From Streptosporangium sp. NBC_01495 (GTDB lineage Bacteria; Actinomycetota; Actinomycetes; Streptosporangiales; Streptosporangiaceae), in NCBI RefSeq assembly GCF_036250735.1, contig NZ_CP109430.1, positions 3,844,001 to 3,908,000 on the forward strand: a stretch of DNA of 64,000 nucleotides, read 5' to 3'. Both the position numbers and the translations under genes were made by a program. Each line of letters begins with the position of its first letter. The stretch's first letter is position 1. This document shows, in pieces, positions 25,182 through 33,786 of this stretch. Below the pieces are notes generated by a model. The model was given only the letters and a program-made list of their open reading frames with translations. It did not search any database and was not told the origin of the DNA.

Positions 25182-26255
25182 TCAGGCGGTGTACTGGTAT
25201 GTCGAGTAGGTCAGGTAGCCCGCGTCACCGCCCTGGTAGTACGTCGCCTCGTCGACGGGAGCGATGGGGAGGCCGGTACGCAGCCGCTCGACCAGGTCGG
25301 GGTTGGCGAGGAACCCGCGGCCGAAGCTGATGAGGTCGGCGCCCAGGCCGAGCCAGTGGTCGGCCTCGGCCCGTCCGGTCTGCTTCGGGCCCATCGGCAG
25401 CACCGGGTTCAGGACGAGGGTGCCCGGCCACGCGCGGCGCAGCCCGATCAGCACTTCTTCGTCGGCGGTGGCCTCGAGATGGACGTAGGCCAGGTCGAGG
25501 TGGGACAGCTCGGTCAGCAGCGCGGTGTACAGCTTCGGGACATCGGTTTCCTGCACGCCCCAGAACGTCCCGCCCGGGGAGAGGCGTATCCCGGTCCTGG
25601 CCGCGCCGACGGCTTCGGCGGTCGCGGACACCGCTTCGACGGCGAACCGGATCCGGTTGGTCACCGAGCCTCCGTAGCGGTCGGTGCGCAGGTTGGCGTT
25701 CGATGAGAGGAACTGCGAGATCAGGTAGCCGTTCGCGCCGTGCAACTCCACGCCGTCGAAGCCGGCCTCGACGGCACGGCGGGCGGCCTGGCCGTAGGAC
25801 TCGGTGTGCTCGGGCACCTCGGCGGTGTCCAGGGCGCGTGGCGTCGGCGCGGGCCGGGGCCCGGATGGGGTGAACACGTCGCCGATGGCCGGGACCGCCG
25901 AGGGTCCGACCGGCTGCATACCGGTGGTAGCGGGATGGGAAACTCGTCCACCGTGCATGATCTGAGCGAAGATCCGCCCGCCGTTGGAGTGTACGGCGGC
26001 GGTCACCGGGCGCCACGCGAAGGCCTGCTCATCGGTGTGAAGTCCCGGCGTGCCCGGGTTGGACTGTCCGATCAGGCTCGGCTGCACGCCCTCGGAGATG
26101 ATCAGCCCGGCCGTCGCGCGCTGAGCGTAGTACGTCGCCATCGACGGCGTCGCCAAACCGCCGACGGCGGCCCGGACTCGTGTCATCGGGGCCATCACCA
26201 TCCGGTTGGGTAGCGTCAGGTCGCCGAGTCGATAGCTGTCGAAAAGGGTCGTCAC
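25182..26255 (-). CDS. Alkene reductase, old-yellow-enzyme family (NemA-like)
   Basis: This 357-residue classical OYE has LGDLTLPNRMVMAPMTRVRA, the flavin-binding QIMHGGRVSHP, the catalytic HGANGYLISQFL with its His-Asn pair, and the ADLISFGRGFLANPDLVERL C-terminal FMN phosphate site. It would reduce alpha,beta-unsaturated carbonyls, nitro esters or quinones with NADPH. It diverges from a MerR gene 110 bp away and is distinct from the 435-residue OYE at 20702; the two belong to different branches. Confidence 0.9.
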   Translation of the reverse strand: MTTLFDSYRLGDLTLPNRMVMAPMTRVRAAVGGLATPSMATYYAQRATAGLIISEGVQPSLIGQSNPGTPGLHTDEQAFAWRPVTAAVHSNGGRIFAQIMHGGRVSHPATTGMQPVGPSAVPAIGDVFTPSGPRPAPTPRALDTAEVPEHTESYGQAARRAVEAGFDGVELHGANGYLISQFLSSNANLRTDRYGGSVTNRIRFAVEAVSATAEAVGAARTGIRLSPGGTFWGVQETDVPKLYTALLTELSHLDLAYVHLEATADEEVLIGLRRAWPGTLVLNPVLPMGPKQTGRAEADHWLGLGADLISFGRGFLANPDLVERLRTGLPIAPVDEATYYQGGDAGYLTYSTYQYTA

Positions 26256-26365
26256 GTCGTCCTCCGTGGTCGTCGATCCCGGATTGCGGGTACGGCGAGT
26301 ACGCTAGAAGCTCACACCCATGTCAGAGGCAAGCTTTGTGTCGCAGATCACAGTGGGAGGGCGAT

Positions 26366-26743
26366 GTGCGCATCGGTGAGCTCGCGTCACGGACCGGGGT
26401 CAGTGTCCGGTCGCTGCGCTACTACGAAGAGCAGGGGCTGCTGACCAGTACCCGCAGCTCCAGTGGACAGCGGCACTACACGGACGACGAGGTCGAGCGG
26501 GTCGCGTTCATCCAGCGTCTGTACACCGCGGGTCTGTCCAGCCGCACCATCGCCGAACTGCTCCCGTGCACCGATTCGCCCAGCACGGAGAACTCCGACG
26601 CCGCCCTGGAACGGATGGCACAGGAGCGCGACCGGCTCTCCGCGCACATCGGCGACCTCATCCGCACCCGCGACGCACTCGACGGGCTGATGGCCACGAA
26701 CCGAGCGCACCGTGAGCAACTGCGGGTACCGCTGGCCGGCTGA
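26366..26743 (+). CDS. MerR-family transcriptional regulator
   Basis: This 125-residue regulator has the MerR start VRIGELASRTGVSVRSLRYY, a wing with SSSGQRHYTDDEVERVAFIQ, and a dimerisation helix. The C-terminal part has one Cys (LPCTDSP) but no metal-binding Cys cluster, which fits aldehyde/electrophile or organic sensing. The GTG start has GGGAGG just upstream. It is divergent from the NemA-like reductase, presumably its target. Confidence 0.88.
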   Translation: MRIGELASRTGVSVRSLRYYEEQGLLTSTRSSSGQRHYTDDEVERVAFIQRLYTAGLSSRTIAELLPCTDSPSTENSDAALERMAQERDRLSAHIGDLIRTRDALDGLMATNRAHREQLRVPLAG

Positions 26744-26904
26744 CCACCGCCGGCAGCCCAGCGGGTAGCCGAGAGTGCTGGCCGCCAATCCAACGAACCC
26801 TGCTTCGACCTGCAACGTCTTTACCGCAACGTGGGGCGGGCGAGTGGGACCGCCTTTCGTGAGAGACCAGGTCGGAGCGGGGTTCGTTGGATTTTCCGCG
26901 ATTG

Positions 26905-27828
26905 CTACCGGGTTTCCTGCAGGCGTTCGTGCGCCCATTCCCGGAAGGTCGTGAGCGGGATGCCGAGCGCCCGCGCGAACTCCGGCCGGGCCGGCTGCCC
27001 GGCCACGTTCATGCGTTCGTGCGGGACCCCCGCCCACACCGGCATGCCGGCGGCGAGCGCCTCCTCCTCGGTCAGGTCGGGCGCGGCCAGCGGGGTGCCC
27101 AGCGCGGCGGAGAGCACCTCGGCGATCTCTGTCATCGGCAGGTAGTCGCCGGCCAGTTCCAGCTCGACCCTGTCGAACCGTTCGGGTTCGGCGATCGCGG
27201 CGGCGGCGGCCCGGCCGATGTCCTGGACCGCGACGAGGGAGAGCCGCGTCTGGGGCCGTAGCACCGTCACCAGCCCGCCCTCGACGCCTCGGGGGAACAG
27301 GTAGGCCGCGGCGGGCAGGAAGTTCTCCATGAACCAGCCCGGCTTGAGAATCGTCCAGTGCGGGAAGCCGGCCTCGCGCACCCGATCCTGGATGCCGCTC
27401 TTGGTGTTGTAGTACGGCTCCAGCGCCGCCCAGCGGCCATCGGCCCAGCCGGGGGCCCGCGTGTGCTGACCCGCGCCGGAGACCGACGTGTGCACGAACT
27501 GCGGCACTCCGGCGGCCTTCGCCGCCTCGATCAGGTTGACGGCCTGGCCCAGCTCACCGTCGAAGTCGAGCACGCCCTCCTTCATCACGGGCATCTGCAC
27601 CGAGAAGACGGCACGGGCACCGTCCGCGGCCTTGACCAGCGAGTCACGGTCGTCGAGGTCGCCGGTCACCAGCTCGGCCCCGAGCGCCTCGACGGCCTTG
27701 GCCCGGTCGGTCGCCGGGTCGCGGACCAGCGCCCGCACGGGAACACCCGCGATCAGGGCCCGCGCGGTGGCGCCCCCTTGTTGCCCGGTGGCGCCGGTGA
27801 CCAGGACGGGAGCGGAATCAGCAGACAT
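26905..27828 (-). CDS. NmrA-like NAD(P)-binding protein
   Basis: This 307-residue atypical short-chain dehydrogenase has the N-terminal VLVTGATGQQGGATARALIA dinucleotide motif, GDLDDRDSLVKAADGARAVF and FVHTSVSGAGQHTRAPGWAD, as in NmrA/HSCARG proteins that sense or use NADP(H). The catalytic Tyr-x3-Lys is replaced by YYNTKSGIQ. It is divergent from a TetR gene, giving another regulator-oxidoreductase pair. Confidence 0.88.
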   Translation of the reverse strand: MSADSAPVLVTGATGQQGGATARALIAGVPVRALVRDPATDRAKAVEALGAELVTGDLDDRDSLVKAADGARAVFSVQMPVMKEGVLDFDGELGQAVNLIEAAKAAGVPQFVHTSVSGAGQHTRAPGWADGRWAALEPYYNTKSGIQDRVREAGFPHWTILKPGWFMENFLPAAAYLFPRGVEGGLVTVLRPQTRLSLVAVQDIGRAAAAAIAEPERFDRVELELAGDYLPMTEIAEVLSAALGTPLAAPDLTEEEALAAGMPVWAGVPHERMNVAGQPARPEFARALGIPLTTFREWAHERLQETR

Positions 27829-27853
27829 GGCACTCCTACGACGGCATTAAACG

Positions 27854-27904
27854 GCGGACCCCGCCGCTTCTGTGGTCGCTACAATACGGAGGCCCCCGCC
27901 GCTT
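27854..27904. promoter_or_regulatory. Directly repeated element between NmrA-like gene and tetR
   Basis: CCCCGCCGCTT occurs at 27859-27869 and again at 27894-27904, 35 bp apart, in the only intergenic space between the divergent genes. The first copy is part of a CGGCGG...CCGCCG dyad. Likely the regulator's binding region. Confidence 0.5.
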
Positions 27905-27925
27905 AGCAACATCGAGGTGAAGCCC

Positions 27926-28495
27926 ATGCCGTCCCAGCGCGCGGACGCCCGCCGCAACTACGCGCGCCTGCTCGCCGTGGCCGAGGAGGAGATCGCCGTC
28001 CACGGCGCCGACGCGTCCCTGGAACAGATCGCCCGCCTCGCGGGAGTCGGCTCGGGCACCGTGCGCCGGCACTTCCCGACCCGCCACGCCCTCTTGGAGG
28101 CGGTCTTTCGCGAGCGCGTCGAGACCTTGTGCGCCCACGCCCGCGACCTGACCGCCCGGCCCGACACCCGCGCCGCCCTGCTGGAGTGGCTGAACGCGGT
28201 CACCGCCTCCGCCGCGACCATCCGGGGGCTGGCCATCGCCCTGACCAGGGACCGGGTGAGCGACCCCGACGTGGCACACGAGCACTGCGCGTCGGCGCAG
28301 CTCACCGAGGCGGGCGACCTCCTGGTCCGCCGTGCGGCGGAGGCCGGCACGCTGACCCCGGGAGTGACCGTCACGGACGTGCTCGCCCTGGTCACCGGCA
28401 TCGCCCTGGCCACGGAGAACGACCCGGACCCGGCGGCCGAGGCGAAGCGGCTGCTCGGCCTGACCATCACGGGAATCAGCCCCCTTCGAGGGTGA
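27926..28495 (+). CDS. TetR-family regulator
   Basis: This 189-residue protein has the HTH in SLEQIARLAGVGSGTVRRHF and a C-terminal domain with DRVSDPDVAHEHCASAQLTE, as in the SbtR/YxaF-like subgroup. ATG at 27926, preceded by GAGGTGA, is preferred over upstream starts that would run into the operator. Divergent NmrA-like oxidoreductase is the probable target. Confidence 0.87.
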   Translation: MPSQRADARRNYARLLAVAEEEIAVHGADASLEQIARLAGVGSGTVRRHFPTRHALLEAVFRERVETLCAHARDLTARPDTRAALLEWLNAVTASAATIRGLAIALTRDRVSDPDVAHEHCASAQLTEAGDLLVRRAAEAGTLTPGVTVTDVLALVTGIALATENDPDPAAEAKRLLGLTITGISPLRG

Positions 28496-28540
28496 GCGAT
28501 CCGCGCCGGTTACTTGGGAAATGCGAGTCGGGGAAAAGGG

Positions 28541-28612
28541 ATGCACGAACGGGACGCCTTCGGAACGCTGATCGTCGGAGGCTCCGTCGGGGGCCTCGCG
28601 GCCGCGTCGAAG
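28541..28612 (+). pseudogene. N-terminal fragment of a FAD-dependent oxidoreductase
   Basis: ATG at 28541 is followed by MHERDAFGTLIVGGSVGGLA, a GxGxxG-like FAD-binding start, and then the similarity stops. The frame continues only as unrelated sequence. A leftover 5' end of a flavoprotein gene. Confidence 0.4.
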
Positions 28613-28768
28613 GCGACGACGTCACGGCCGAGTTCGCCGGCTGTTACGTCGCGGAAGGCGATTTCCTGATCACGTCAGGAGGGGGCGCCAGCGGTCGGCC
28701 GACTCGATCATGTCCACGATGACGCGTTCCAGGAACGTCGCTGTCTTGGCCGGCCGTTTCCCCACGGG

Positions 28769-28890
28769 GTTGTCGAGCCCGTACGCCTCGTCAAGCTGGA
28801 CCGGCGGATCACGGTGCGGATGCTGCTGCAGCACACCAGCGGGTTGTACGCCTACACCGGCGAGTTTCGTCCTGACGGGACGGTCGAGCC
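28769..28890 (+). pseudogene. Fragment of a serine hydrolase (beta-lactamase/DD-peptidase class C)
   Basis: The frame reads VVEPVRLVKLDRRITVRMLL then QHTSGLYAYTGEFRPDGTVE, the segment that follows the catalytic SxxK in class C beta-lactamase-like hydrolases. Neither the SxxK nor the rest is present. It abuts the 3' end of the sigma factor gene on the other strand. Confidence 0.5.
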
Positions 28891-28897
28891 GAGGAAG

Positions 28898-30111
28898 TCA
28901 GTCCAGCGCGGCCGCCTTGCGCAGCAGCACTGAGCGTTCGCGCTGGTTGGCGCACAGCCTGGCGGCCAGCTCCAGCTCGGCGCGCGCCTCCGGTCGCCGG
29001 CCGAGGCGGGCCAGCAGTTCCCCGCGTACGGTCGGAACCAGATGCGAACCGGGGAGCCGGTTCGAGGTGATCAGCTCGTCCACGATGGCCAGGGCCTGCG
29101 CCGGACCCGAGGCCATGGCCACGGCGACGGCCCGGTTGAGCTCGACCACCGGCGAGGGCGCGACCCGGCCGAGCGCCTCGTAGAGCAGCACGATCCGGTC
29201 CCAGTCGGTCGCCTCGACCGAGGGCGCCGACGCGTGGGCGGCGGCGATCGCGGCCTGCAGGCCGTAGGGGCCGAGGCCGCCGGTCGATGCCCTGGCCAGC
29301 GCGGCCAGCCCCCGGCGGATCGCCGAGAAGTCCCACAGCCGCCGGTCCTGGTCCTCGAGCAGGATCGGCGTGCCGTCCGGGCCGGTCCGGGCCGGGAAGC
29401 GCGCGGCCGTCAGCTCGCACAACGCGAGCAGACCGTGCGCCTCCGGCTCGTCGGGCTGCAGCGCGGCCAGCGTGCGGGCCAGCCGGATCGCCTCGTACGC
29501 GACGTCGGGGCGCAGCAGCCGTCGCCCGACGTGGCCGTCGACCCCTCGGTGAAGATCACGTAGAGGACGCTGAGCACGCCGCCCAGCCGTTCCCGGCGCT
29601 CGCCGGCCGGCGGCAGCTCGAACGGCACCCCGGCCGCCGCGATCGTCTTCTTGCCCCGGGTGATGCGGGCCTGCACGGTCGGCACGGGTACCAGGAACGC
29701 GCGGGCGATCTCCTCGCTGGACAGGCCGCCGACCACGCGCAGGGTCAGCGCCACCCGGGCCTCGCGGGAGAGCACCGGGTGGCAGCTGACGAACATCAGC
29801 GCCAGGACGTCGTCGTCGATCTTGTCGGGGTCGATTTCCCGGTCGGCCGCGAGGTCGGCCGCCAGCAGGGCGTATCGGTCCTGGAGAGCGGTCCGGCGGC
29901 GGATCGCGTCGATCGCCCGCCGCCGGGCCGTGGCCATCAGCCAGCCGGCCGGATTGGCCGGAGAGGCACGCGGCCACGACACCAGCGCCTCGGCCACCGC
30001 CTCCTGGGCCGCGTCCTCGGCCAGCCCGAAATCGCCGGTGAACCGGGTCAGCGCGGCGACGATCCGGGCGGACTCGATCCGCCAGACGGCCTCGACGTCG
30101 GCCGTACCCAT
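28898..30111 (-). pseudogene. ECF-like RNA polymerase sigma factor (DUF6596 type), frameshifted
   Basis: Residues 1-130 or so hold sigma regions 2 and 4: FGLAEDAAQEAVAEALVSWP, GWLMATARRRAIDAIRR, then GGLSSEEIARAFLVPVPTVQ. The frame runs through VLYVIFTEGSTATSGDG and then derails; the family's continuation (LLRPDVAYEAIRLARTLAAL) is found in another frame right after, to the normal end RSVLLRKAAALD. One missing base near 29520 explains this; restored, it would be about 404 residues. It may be a true mutation or a sequencing error. ATG overlaps the stop of the YCII gene (TGATG), the usual pairing for this sigma group. Confidence 0.8.
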
Positions 30112-30497
30112 CAGATCTGGCCGCTGCTCTCGCTGCCCTGCGGGACCTCGTCGGCCCCGGCCACCCGCCGGACCTCGATCTTGGACCCGCGGACCGCCGG
30201 AACCCGCTTGGCCCACTCGACCGCCTCCTGTTTCGTGGCGACATCGAGCAGGAAGTAGCCACCGAACAGTTCCTTGGTCTCGCCGTACGGCCCGTCCGTG
30301 ACCACCGGCGCCTCGCCGCTGAAGTCGACCACGACGCCCCGGCCCGGATCGTCCAGCCCTTCGGCCGCGACGAGGACCTCGGCCTTCATCATGTCCTCGA
30401 TGAACCGGCGGGTCGTGGCCATCATCTCGTCGAGATCAGCCATCATGGCCGCGTTCGTCTCATCGGTGCCCCGCATGATCAGCAGGTATTTCGGCAT
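30111..30497 (-). CDS. YciI/DGPF-family protein
   Basis: This 128-residue ferredoxin-like protein has the typical MPKYLLIMRGTDETN start, the family signature VTDGPYGETKELFGGYFLLD, and VEWAKRVPAVRGSKIEVRRV. DGPF proteins are nearly always cotranscribed with sigma factors of the type that follows here, and may form a sensory or regulatory partner; the biochemical role is unknown. Its stop overlaps the sigma gene's ATG. Confidence 0.88.
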   Translation of the reverse strand: MPKYLLIMRGTDETNAAMMADLDEMMATTRRFIEDMMKAEVLVAAEGLDDPGRGVVVDFSGEAPVVTDGPYGETKELFGGYFLLDVATKQEAVEWAKRVPAVRGSKIEVRRVAGADEVPQGSESSGQI

Positions 30498-30844
30498 CGC
30501 GTTCTCCTCGTCCGGCGGGGCCGCCCCTCGGCCCTCGCCCCCATACGTCGAACGAGCGGCCCGCTGATCGACACGGCCCCGGAGAAATCTCTCGCCGCGA
30601 CACAGCCGATCCCGTCAGACCGGCCCCTGAGCGATGGCTGACGCGGACGCCCCGCTGCTGATGATGCTGGTCAGCTCAGTAGCGCTGTTGACCAGGATGC
30701 CATCGCACGACGGGTCTTCGGCGGCCATGCGCAGCAGGACCGCGCCGGGGACGCCGACGTCGCACTGTGACCCGTGCGCCTGCGACGCCACCTCCAGGTC
30801 TCTGATGGGGAGCGAATCGCCTGCTCGACCACGGCGGCCGGCGG
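30498..30844. other. Stretch with unrecognised coding-like fragment
   Basis: No complete gene. The minus strand carries a frame lacking a start codon, with VPGAVLLRMAAEDPSCDGIL and VNSATELTSIISSGASASAI, whose composition looks protein-like but which I cannot assign. Probably a remnant. Confidence 0.3.
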
Positions 30845-30884
30845 CTCATGTACGTGATACATGATCCATTGCCACGTACATGAG
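30845..30884. terminator. Perfect 12-bp stem hairpin
   Basis: CTCATGTACGTG (30845-30856) pairs perfectly with CACGTACATGAG (30873-30884) around a 16-nt loop, 25 bases beyond the 3' end of the minus-strand oxidoreductase gene. No T-run follows, so it could also be an operator. Confidence 0.5.
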
Positions 30885-30909
30885 CGATGTTGATCCCGGC
30901 GCCCCGGGG

Positions 30910-31863
30910 TCAGTCAACCGTGATGACGAGCTTTCCGGGCGCGTTGCCCGCCGCCAGGTCACCCACCGCGGCGGAGGCTTCCGCCAAGGGGTACGTGCGC
31001 CCGACGGCCGGTCGCACGGCCCCGGCCTCGATGAGGTCGCGCAGCGCGTCCAGGTCGGCGGTGCGGGTCAGCGCGATCAGCGCGTCCAGGCGCTGGCGCG
31101 TGAACGGGGTGATCAGCCGGGCGGCCAGCATCCGGCCGATCCCGCCGAACCACCGACCGCCGCCCTCGCCGCCGACGATGACGAGCCGGCCGCGCTCGGT
31201 GAGCAGCCCGCGCAGCAGGGCCAGCGGCCGGATGCCCGCGATGTCGATGATCAGATCGTACGTCCCGGTGAGCGGCTCGCGCGTGTAGTCGATGACGGCC
31301 CGGGCGCCCAGCGACCGGACGAGGTCGGCCTTGGCGGTGCTGCACACGGCGGTGACGTGGGCGCCGCCGGCGACCGCGAGTTGCGTCGCGAAGCTGCCCA
31401 CTCCGCCGCCGGCGCCGATGACCAGCACCTTCTCGCCGGCGGTGACCTGGCCGACGGCCCGCAACGCGGTCATCCCTGACACGGGTACGGCCGCCGCTTC
31501 GGTGAAGCTCAGGTTGGCGGGCTTGCGGGCGAGTTTGCCCGGGCGGGCGAGCGCGAACTGCGCGTACGCGCCGGTCGCCTCGCCGTACACCTCGTCGCCG
31601 GGGCGAAACGCGGTCACGTTGGCGCCGACGGACTCCACGACGCCGGCCACGTCCATGCCGGGCACGCGGTTGCGGGGCCGGCGCAGGCCGATGCCGAGGC
31701 GGGCGACGAGCGGCAGCCCGGTCATGATGTGCCACACGCCGTAGTCGACGCCGGCCGCGTGCACCCGGATCAGCACATCGCCGGCGCCGGGCGTCGGGAT
31801 CGGGACCTCGCCGAGGCTCAGCATGTGCGGCGGGCCGTACTCGTCCTGGACGATCGCCCTCAT
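30910..31863 (-). CDS. Zinc-free quinone oxidoreductase-like alcohol dehydrogenase (MDR family)
   Basis: This 317-residue medium-chain reductase has MRAIVQDEYGPPHMLSLGEV, the substrate-domain MDVAGVVESVGANVTAFRPGDEV and the NADPH motif VLVIGAGGGVGSFATQLAV. The zinc-binding Cys/His set is absent, so a quinone or enone reductase is likelier than an alcohol dehydrogenase. ATG overlaps the stop of the XRE regulator gene (ATGA). Confidence 0.88.
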   Translation of the reverse strand: MRAIVQDEYGPPHMLSLGEVPIPTPGAGDVLIRVHAAGVDYGVWHIMTGLPLVARLGIGLRRPRNRVPGMDVAGVVESVGANVTAFRPGDEVYGEATGAYAQFALARPGKLARKPANLSFTEAAAVPVSGMTALRAVGQVTAGEKVLVIGAGGGVGSFATQLAVAGGAHVTAVCSTAKADLVRSLGARAVIDYTREPLTGTYDLIIDIAGIRPLALLRGLLTERGRLVIVGGEGGGRWFGGIGRMLAARLITPFTRQRLDALIALTRTADLDALRDLIEAGAVRPAVGRTYPLAEASAAVGDLAAGNAPGKLVITVD

Positions 31864-32093
31864 GAGGGGTCTCCTTCGGTGTCGGGATACTGGAAGACGT
31901 CGTCGAGTCCGGCCCGGAACACCCGGGCGATGCGGAACGCCATCTCCAGCGAGGGGGAGTAGCGACCCTGTTCGATCGCGATGATGGTCTGGCGGGTGAC
32001 GCCGACCCGGTCGGCCAGCTCGGCCTGGGTCATCTCGTCGTGCGCGAACCGCAGGGCCCGGATCGCGTTGGTGACCCGCGTCGGCTTCACCAC
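31860..32093 (-). CDS. XRE-family small DNA-binding protein
   Basis: This regulator of about 77 residues is of the compact Cro/YozG type, with the HTH in MTQAELADRVGVTRQTIIAI and EQGRYSPSLEMAFRIARVF. GTG at 32093 or 32090 is used; both overlap the TGG-TGA end of the small membrane-protein gene. A membrane protein followed by this kind of regulator is a common pair in many bacteria. It is followed, overlapping, by the oxidoreductase gene. Confidence 0.87.
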   Translation of the reverse strand: MVKPTRVTNAIRALRFAHDEMTQAELADRVGVTRQTIIAIEQGRYSPSLEMAFRIARVFRAGLDDVFQYPDTEGDPS

Positions 32094-32290
32094 GTCTGGA
32101 AGCCGCCCTTGCGGTACGCCATGATCTTGGCAAACGAGCTGAGCACCGAGGACAGCACGAGAGTTCCCGTGTAGGCGACGTCGGTGAGCGGGCCGTTGCC
32201 GGCCCGGCTCAGGACGGTCGCCACGTAGATCGTGTACGCGCTGACGGAGACCACGATCATCACCCAGGCGCGCTTTTCCTCGAAGGCCAT
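32087..32290 (-). CDS. Small membrane protein with apparent internal deletion
   Basis: These 67 residues begin MAFEEKRAWVMIVVSVSAYT and end VLSSFAKIMAYRKGGFQTW. As I recall, family members partnered with XRE regulators are about 130-150 residues, with the same start, a GPLTDVPY-like segment and the same ending, but with two further helices between. Here the middle (roughly 75 residues) is missing while the frame is kept. Whether the short form still works is unknown. Confidence 0.6.
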   Translation of the reverse strand: MAFEEKRAWVMIVVSVSAYTIYVATVLSRAGNGPLTDVAYTGTLVLSSVLSSFAKIMAYRKGGFQTW

Positions 32291-32301
32291 GCCCGCTCCT
32301 C

Positions 32302-32367
32302 ATGTAAAACAAAGCTGACATCAACCAATGTAAAGCGCCCTGGACACCATGTCAAAGTTTATTTACA
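32302..32367. promoter_or_regulatory. AT-rich control region with TGTAAA/TGTCA dyads
   Basis: ATGTAAA occurs at 32302-32308 and 32328-32334, ATGTCAAA at 32349-32356 and the reverse TTTACA at 32362-32367; TGACAT (32316-32321) mirrors ATGTCA. This AT-rich patch sits directly upstream of the membrane-protein/XRE/oxidoreductase operon and is its likely promoter-operator. The bases 32368-32658 show no supported gene. Confidence 0.45.
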
Positions 32368-32658
32368 CACACGGTCGGCGACGCCATGGCGCCCGGCGCG
32401 GTGTTGCTACAAGACGTCCACGGTCGGCCCCGGACGGCGCAGGTCGCACCGGCCCGCCCTCATCGGAAGAAGACGCAGTTCGCAGGCAGCGAGCGTGCAA
32501 GGCGAGGAGGGTCCAACGCCCTCAACTCAAGAACTGTTGCTTACCCGACGCGCGGGGAAGACTGTGATGTCTACGTCGTAGACGACGAGGTCGGCGGCGT
32601 CCGCGACGACGCAGGCGAATCCGCCGACCCACCTCAGCTCGATGCCGCCGCCGGAGCG

Positions 32659-33786
32659 TCAGGAACAGCTGCCCTTCTTGGTGAGCTGACCGCCGATGAC
32701 CTTGTTGTCGCAGGCAATCGTGTTGCCGCCCACGGTGTCGTTGATGCCGACGCCCCTGCCGCCGGCGAGATCGATGCTGTTCTTGCGGAAGACGTTGCCG
32801 GTGCCCCAGCCATCGACGATCTCGTGGGTTTGGAAGCCGTCCTGTGGTGTCTTCTTTCCGGTGTTGCCCTCGATCACATAGTTGTTGCCCTTGACGTCGA
32901 CCCAGGAGTCGTTGAGCTTGTCCCCGCCGAGTGCCGACCCGTCGAAGATGTTGCCGACGATGCGGCCCCCGCTGGTGCCTTCCTTGATGTCCACGGCCTC
33001 AGCCGTGGCCCGGATCACATTTCCGCGCACCAGGTTGTTGTCGCTCCTGTCCATCTGCCCGCCGGAGTACTGCTTCCAGTTCGACTCCGCCGATCCGAGA
33101 TAGACGCCCTCGCCGAACTTCGCACGACGCAGGCCAGTGTTGTAGATCTTGTTGTATTGCACCATGTTGCCGGTACTGAAATTGCGCAGATGGACGGCCT
33201 CGTCGCCGATGTCGTGCACGGTGAGGCCCTGGATGATCGAGCCGTTGGTCCTGTCTGCCATGACGCCCTTCTGGGAGTTCTGAACGGTGAAGCCCACCAA
33301 CCGCCAGAAACTGGCCTTGTCGAGGTGGAAGGCGTAGCCCTTCTTGATGCCGCCGCCGTCCAGAACCGATTGGGCGTTGCCGCACAGAAAGATCGGCTTA
33401 CCCCGTGTTCCCGACCTCTGGGCGACGAACTTGCCCTGGTAGGTGCCCGGACGCAGTCGGATGACGTCGCCCGCCCGAGCCGCCCTGACCGCCTGCTGGA
33501 GCTCATCGGCGCTGCCGACGGTCTTGGTCGGCCGCGGGCAGCGCACCGTGCCGGGGCCGGTCGGCACGGTCGTGACCGGTGCGGGAGCAGACGCGGACAC
33601 CATCCTCAAGCCCTTGAGGTCGCTCGCCTCCCTGTCCCCGCCGTACCCGCCGTTGTTTCCGTAACCGCCGGTGTCGGCGCCGTTCCCAAGGTCCATGCCC
33701 TCGTTGCCACCGGTCACCAGCCAGAGCCCCGTGGCCATGACCAGCGGGCCCACCAGCCCGGCGCCTAACTTGATATCGATCCTCAT
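32659..33786 (-). CDS. Secreted right-handed parallel beta-helix protein
   Basis: This 375-residue protein has an N-terminal hydrophobic signal or anchor (about residues 7-26), a Gly/Asn-rich linker (NGADTGGYGNNGGYGGD), then a pectate-lyase-like beta-helix: ELQQAVRAARAGDVIRLRPG, TYQGKFVAQRSGTRGKPIFL and repeated coils such as GSIIQGLTVHDIGDEAVHLR. Four Cys in the mature part may form disulfides. Likely an extracellular polysaccharide-binding or lyase protein; no catalytic Arg/Lys cluster can be assigned with confidence. Confidence 0.85.
   Translation of the reverse strand: MRIDIKLGAGLVGPLVMATGLWLVTGGNEGMDLGNGADTGGYGNNGGYGGDREASDLKGLRMVSASAPAPVTTVPTGPGTVRCPRPTKTVGSADELQQAVRAARAGDVIRLRPGTYQGKFVAQRSGTRGKPIFLCGNAQSVLDGGGIKKGYAFHLDKASFWRLVGFTVQNSQKGVMADRTNGSIIQGLTVHDIGDEAVHLRNFSTGNMVQYNKIYNTGLRRAKFGEGVYLGSAESNWKQYSGGQMDRSDNNLVRGNVIRATAEAVDIKEGTSGGRIVGNIFDGSALGGDKLNDSWVDVKGNNYVIEGNTGKKTPQDGFQTHEIVDGWGTGNVFRKNSIDLAGGRGVGINDTVGGNTIACDNKVIGGQLTKKGSCS

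Noticed and set aside
29410-30216. Separate short sigma factor ending at 29410
   Set aside because: The last 35 residues of that frame are nonsense while the family C-terminus continues in the neighbouring frame, so one frameshifted gene is the better reading.
32386-33768. 460-codon plus-strand open frame
   Set aside because: Antisense to the secreted beta-helix protein; Asp/Val-rich shadow without motifs.
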